Below, in pieces: positions 60,705 through 64,000 of a DNA stretch of 64,000 nt. Below the pieces are notes generated by a model that saw only the letters and a list, made by a program, of their open reading frames with translations, had not been told where the DNA came from and did no database searches. Position 1 is the first letter of the stretch, and every line of letters starts with the position of its first letter. A program made the translations under genes and the position numbers. Source of the stretch: Apium graveolens (lineage: Eukaryota > Streptophyta > Magnoliopsida > Apiales > Apiaceae); assembly GCF_009905375.1 (NCBI RefSeq), contig NC_133653.1, positions 87,212,079 through 87,276,078 on the forward strand. Reading direction: 5' to 3'.

Positions 60705-61588
60705 TGTTGATTAGTGAGAGTGAATGGGTAAGAAAAATTAGTGAGAAAGGAAAAAAAATGAGAGAGAAATCGGTTTTGGATTGAAAAGCTAGGTCACTTG
60801 AGATCTCGAAAGTTGTAAGTATGTATATGTATCTATATGTCTGGGTACCTATAGTAAAAGCAAATAACTTGTCGAGAACTCAAAAATAGACGTTTGGAAT
60901 TAATCTATCGAGAAGTCATTTTTAGAAATGAAAGACATATCGATAAGTCATGTCATTTATTCTTGTAAAGAACTAAAAAAATAAGCTTATCGAGATGTCA
61001 AATAAATACTCAGTTTGTCCAAAATGGACCGAATTTGATTCCAATTTTATTTGAATAAATTTAAAGTAAAATTAGAATAATTTTGCCAAAAGTATTTTAC
61101 CAAAATAATTTATCAGATTAATTTATTTCAGTTTTGAGTTATTGATAAGTCTAAAAATAATTCTTGTAGAGAACTCAGTAAGTTAACACTTGTAGATAAC
61201 TCTACAATGACTTATCGATAAGTCATAATAAAGCTTATCGAGAAGTCACTCGAGAAGTCAGTAAATTGACTTATCGAGAACTCATTCGAGAAGTCTTAAA
61301 ATGACTTGTCGATAAGTCAATCAGACTTATCGAGAACTCAGTTTTCTATATACTTTTGAACAATTTAAGTATGCCTTGTGTTAATTTTACATATTAAAGA
61401 TGTAAATTAACAGCTTAGCAGTTTACTTAGAATTTGAAAAATTCCAACTTAATTTTTTTAAAAAAAATAAATATGCAGAGATTTCTGAAATATTTATAAT
61501 TCATATTTCAGTTAATTTCCAATTAAATCAAATAAATTTTGATTTACAAGAAATTAATCGGCTGCGACACATTAGCTGAGTTCTTGCC
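60705..61588. repeat. Spacer between pol and accessory ORF with TCGATAAGTC/TCGAGAACTC repeats
   Basis: Non-coding 884 bp. From about 60850 to 61345 it carries a dozen or so copies of CTTATCGA(T/G)AA(G/C)TC and TCGAGAA(C/G)TC-type motifs, the same family as in the LTR at 40080-40520. The likely leader of the accessory ORF lies just upstream of 60704. Confidence 0.75.
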
Positions 61589-62140
61589 TTAGGATGAAGA
61601 ATTAAGCATTCCAATTTCACCTACAAGTCTAGTGAAAGTTGCTTCATCCAAAGGTTTAGTAAAGATGTCAGCTAATTGTTTTTCTGTTGGAACAAAAATG
61701 AGCTCAATGGTACCATTTGTAGCATGTTCTCTAATAAAATGGTACCTTACATAAATGTGCTTTGTTTTAGAATGATTAACTGGATTATCTACTATAGATA
61801 TAACACTAGTATTGTCACACATGATATGAATTTTGTGTAACACTAGGCCATAATCCATTAGCTGATTTCTAATCCAAAGCACTTGAGCACAACAACTTCC
61901 TGCAGCTATGTATTCAGCCTCTGCTGTAGAAGTTGATATATATTGTTATTTCTTGCTATACCAGGATACAAGTCTTTGTCCAAGAAATTGACAGCTTCCA
62001 CTAGTACCCTTTCTGTCAACCCTGCATCCAACAAAATCTGCATCTGTGTAGCCAACAGCTTCAAAACCAGTTGCCTTAGGATATCACAATCCCAAGTTTG
62101 GAGTAGAGTAAATATGTGAAAGGGAAGATCTAAGTGCATT
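61589..62140 (-). pseudogene. Sirevirus-like pol C-terminus (RNase H)
   Basis: The minus strand reads YPKATGFEAVGYTDADFVGC (about 62095), RKGTSGSCQFLGQRLVSWYS, an in-frame TAA, then STSTAEAEYIAAGSCCAQVL (about 61935), MCDNTSVISI, SKTKHIYVRYHFIREH and QLADIFTKPLDEATF (about 61640), ending MLNSSS at 61589. This is the copia RNase H with its catalytic Asp/Glu/Asp positions (TDAD, AEAEY, CDNTS). The stop and a lost upstream RT show it is inactive. The QLADIFTKPLDE ending followed by an extra ORF fits Sireviruses. Confidence 0.88.
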
Positions 62141-62444
62141 GCTGGTATTAAGTAATGTGCATTAGAAAAACAAGTTAATTTTTCTTGGTGACTTTTCACA
62201 TTCTCTGATTACTGGAGAAATACTCTGATAACAACATAAATTATGATGGCAGTTGTAACTCATTTACACTGAGAAGCCACTGTCTAAAGAATTTCAAAAG
62301 ATGCATAAAATGAGCACAAACAGTTGAGGTGGATACTTGCATAAATTTATTCTATAGTAGACTTCAAAATTAAAGACATATTTTAAGCATTTTTCTTAGT
62401 TATGCCTTATTTCTAAGATATACTGAAGTTTATCAGACTTTAAT
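62141..62444. other. Unassigned flank between the Sirevirus remnant and the next LTR
   Basis: No pol motif continues upstream of about 62140 and no gene is recognisable. The breakpoint of the Sirevirus truncation lies here. Confidence 0.5.
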
Positions 62445-64000
62445 TGTAATATCCCATATTTTTAAATATTATTATTATTATTTGGAATTGTTTATGTGAT
62501 TTTATGTGAATTTTGGTGAATAATCTGGTAATTGAAGTGATGTTTTGAATGTCTATATGTGATATTCTTGGAGTATTTTAATTTTTATATGTCCGAAAAA
62601 AATATAGATAATGGTGATATTTTTCTGGTAATTTTTGGATTGTTATATGAATTTATAATGATTTTTGAATTTATTAATTATTTTCTGAGTATTTACAAAA
62701 CTATTTTATAAAGCTGGGAATCGTCCAATTTCAACTGTTTTTGCGTTTTTACAACCTGAAACTCTTCCGAAAACTCCTTCCTAACCTAATCTGATAATTC
62801 CGGACATTTTTCGTATTTTGACTTTTTCGATCCGGATTACGGTTTGACCTGTACGTGTCCCGGCGTAATATTTTCGATACGATAATCATTTCGGTAGATC
62901 AATAAAACCTGTATTCTCGAGAGACGGGATGTTTGTACATTATTTTCTCATAGGGTGTTTTATAAGAAGCCCAGTTTTGATAACTATCCAAATCTGATAC
63001 TAAATTAAATCGTTTTATACTTACTTAGCGGCTAAGTAATCTATTTTCGGATCCGATATGATCTAATAAAATATTTGTTACGTGTTTAAGATGCATTTAT
63101 ATGAATCGATCCGTAATTTGGACGTGTGTTTATTAGCATCTTTATCGAGGTATTCGTTTTAACTCGGCTATGTGCATCTGAATGTATTTTTATACGTGTT
63201 CGAGTTTTTCTGTTAATTTAAGTATCGTTTTGTTTTTCGAAAATCAACGGACCGGGACTCCACCGGGACGTTAAAGTCCACAAAATTTGTGTTTTTATTT
63301 TTATAAAATCAATCGTATTTTAAATACCCAGTATTTCTACATTTTTAAATTATTCATAATTTTTGGGGAATTTTGATATAAATTTTATATTTTATTACTT
63401 TTAAAATTATTCCTCGTAATTATTATTTCGGGCCTTAATTATTATAATTTTGGGGATTAAAACACCCTTAATTGATTTTGTGGTATTAATTTTGAGATAG
63501 TATAAATAGCTTGATTTTTTATTAGTTAATAAAAAAAATGATAAAAATCAGTTTAATTATTAAAAAAAAATCTGGAAAAATCAGATTTGGGGGTGTTCTT
63601 GAGCTGTGAGAATCAAACTCGAATTTGAAGGTGATATTGGTGTCCACATCACAAGTATGAATAACCAAATTGAAGGGTTTGATCTGTTTTATCTACCTCT
63701 GTAATCAAATCATCCCGAGGATGGGTAAATTTTTATTTCGAAATTTTAGGGTTCATATATGAATTTGGGGGGTTTTTGATTGATGGTTTTTGGCTTGTTT
63801 TGATGTTATAATCAGCTTCCTGATGAATTATATAATCGATTTATGTGAATTTTATATATGTTCTATTGTTAGTTTGTGTTGCCGAGTGAAGTCCTTTTAA
63901 TCACACTTTCTTTTGATTTTCTGAACTATTGCTTGATTGTTTGGAAATAAGGACTGTTGGATTAGATTATGGAAGATGTAGGCTTCGTTTTCGACTATAG
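62445..64000 (+). repeat. Partial LTR running off the window (plus strand, inferred)
   Basis: The sequence from TGTAATATCCC at 62445 has LTR character: a TGTAATATCCC start as in plant gypsy LTRs, no coding content, a GGACCGGGACTCCACCGGGA block at about 63249, a TATAAATAGC box at 63501 and a transcribed-leader-like stretch after it. No end or interior is in the window, so the element type is not proven. Confidence 0.5.
63501..63507 (+). promoter_or_regulatory. TATA box in the partial LTR
   Basis: TATAAATAGC, a strong plant TATA-box form, lies about 1.06 kb into the putative LTR, a position suited to the U3/R boundary of a long LTR. Confidence 0.5.

Larger units (their letters stand above)
39475..62200 (-). 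mobile_element. 5'-truncated Sirevirus-like copia element with a long accessory ORF, split by a chromovirus
   Basis: Minus-strand order: pol C-terminal part (about 62140-61589), an 884-bp spacer, a long accessory ORF (60704-57681 and 42776-40995), a polypurine tract, and a 3' LTR (40807-39475). An extra ORF between pol and the 3' LTR is the hallmark of Sireviruses (SIRE lineage). The 14.9-kb element at 42777-57680 is nested inside the accessory ORF. The 5' LTR, gag, protease, integrase and most of RT are absent, so the left end in element sense was deleted before or with the neighbouring LTR insertion at 62445. Confidence 0.82.

Overview
This is nuclear DNA of a flowering plant. Two multi-exon genes with GT-AG introns have clear plant-type products, and the rest is AT-rich DNA filled with plant LTR retrotransposons. 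The repeat families resemble those I know from asterid, possibly Apiaceae, genomes; that placement is a tentative inference. I see no rRNA, tRNA or CRISPR array.

Layout. 1-4229: gene-free AT-rich DNA with a long inverted-repeat element (551-1611) and two local tandem duplications. 4230-14904: a complete but inactivated Ty3/gypsy element of the Tat lineage (510-bp LTRs, AATAT target-site duplication, decayed gag-pol, a second RNase H, an intron-containing antisense gene and an 89-bp tandem array). 15876-20302 (minus): an intact four-exon OCP3-type homeodomain gene. 22715-30008 (plus): an intact nine-exon APE1L-type AP endonuclease gene. The two genes are head to head across about 2.4 kb.

From 30480 to the right edge the sequence is a stack of nested retroelements. 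A minus-strand Ty1/copia remnant (30480-38260) is split by a 4.1-kb solo LTR (32845-36981). A plus-strand fragment of a large retrotransposon accessory ORF (38613-39474) is cut by a 5'-truncated, minus-strand Sirevirus-like element (39475 to about 62200). That element carries a very long extra ORF downstream of pol. A complete chromovirus (Tekay-like) element, 42777-57680 on the minus strand, sits inside this extra ORF with a perfect TCTGG duplication. Its 4.13-kb LTRs belong to the same family as the solo LTR. Its interior is scrambled and non-coding, so it looks like a non-autonomous element moved in trans. A further LTR starts at 62445 and runs off the window.

The two host genes appear functional from intact frames and splice sites: OCP3 is a homeodomain-like defence/drought regulator and APE1L acts in base excision repair. 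They show no obvious pathway link beyond adjacency. I found no unprecedented system. The most unusual items are the roughly 1600-codon accessory ORF in the Sirevirus-like element, its repeated TCGATAAGTC motif family, the spliced antisense gene in the Tat element, and the scrambled yet apparently recently transposed chromovirus.
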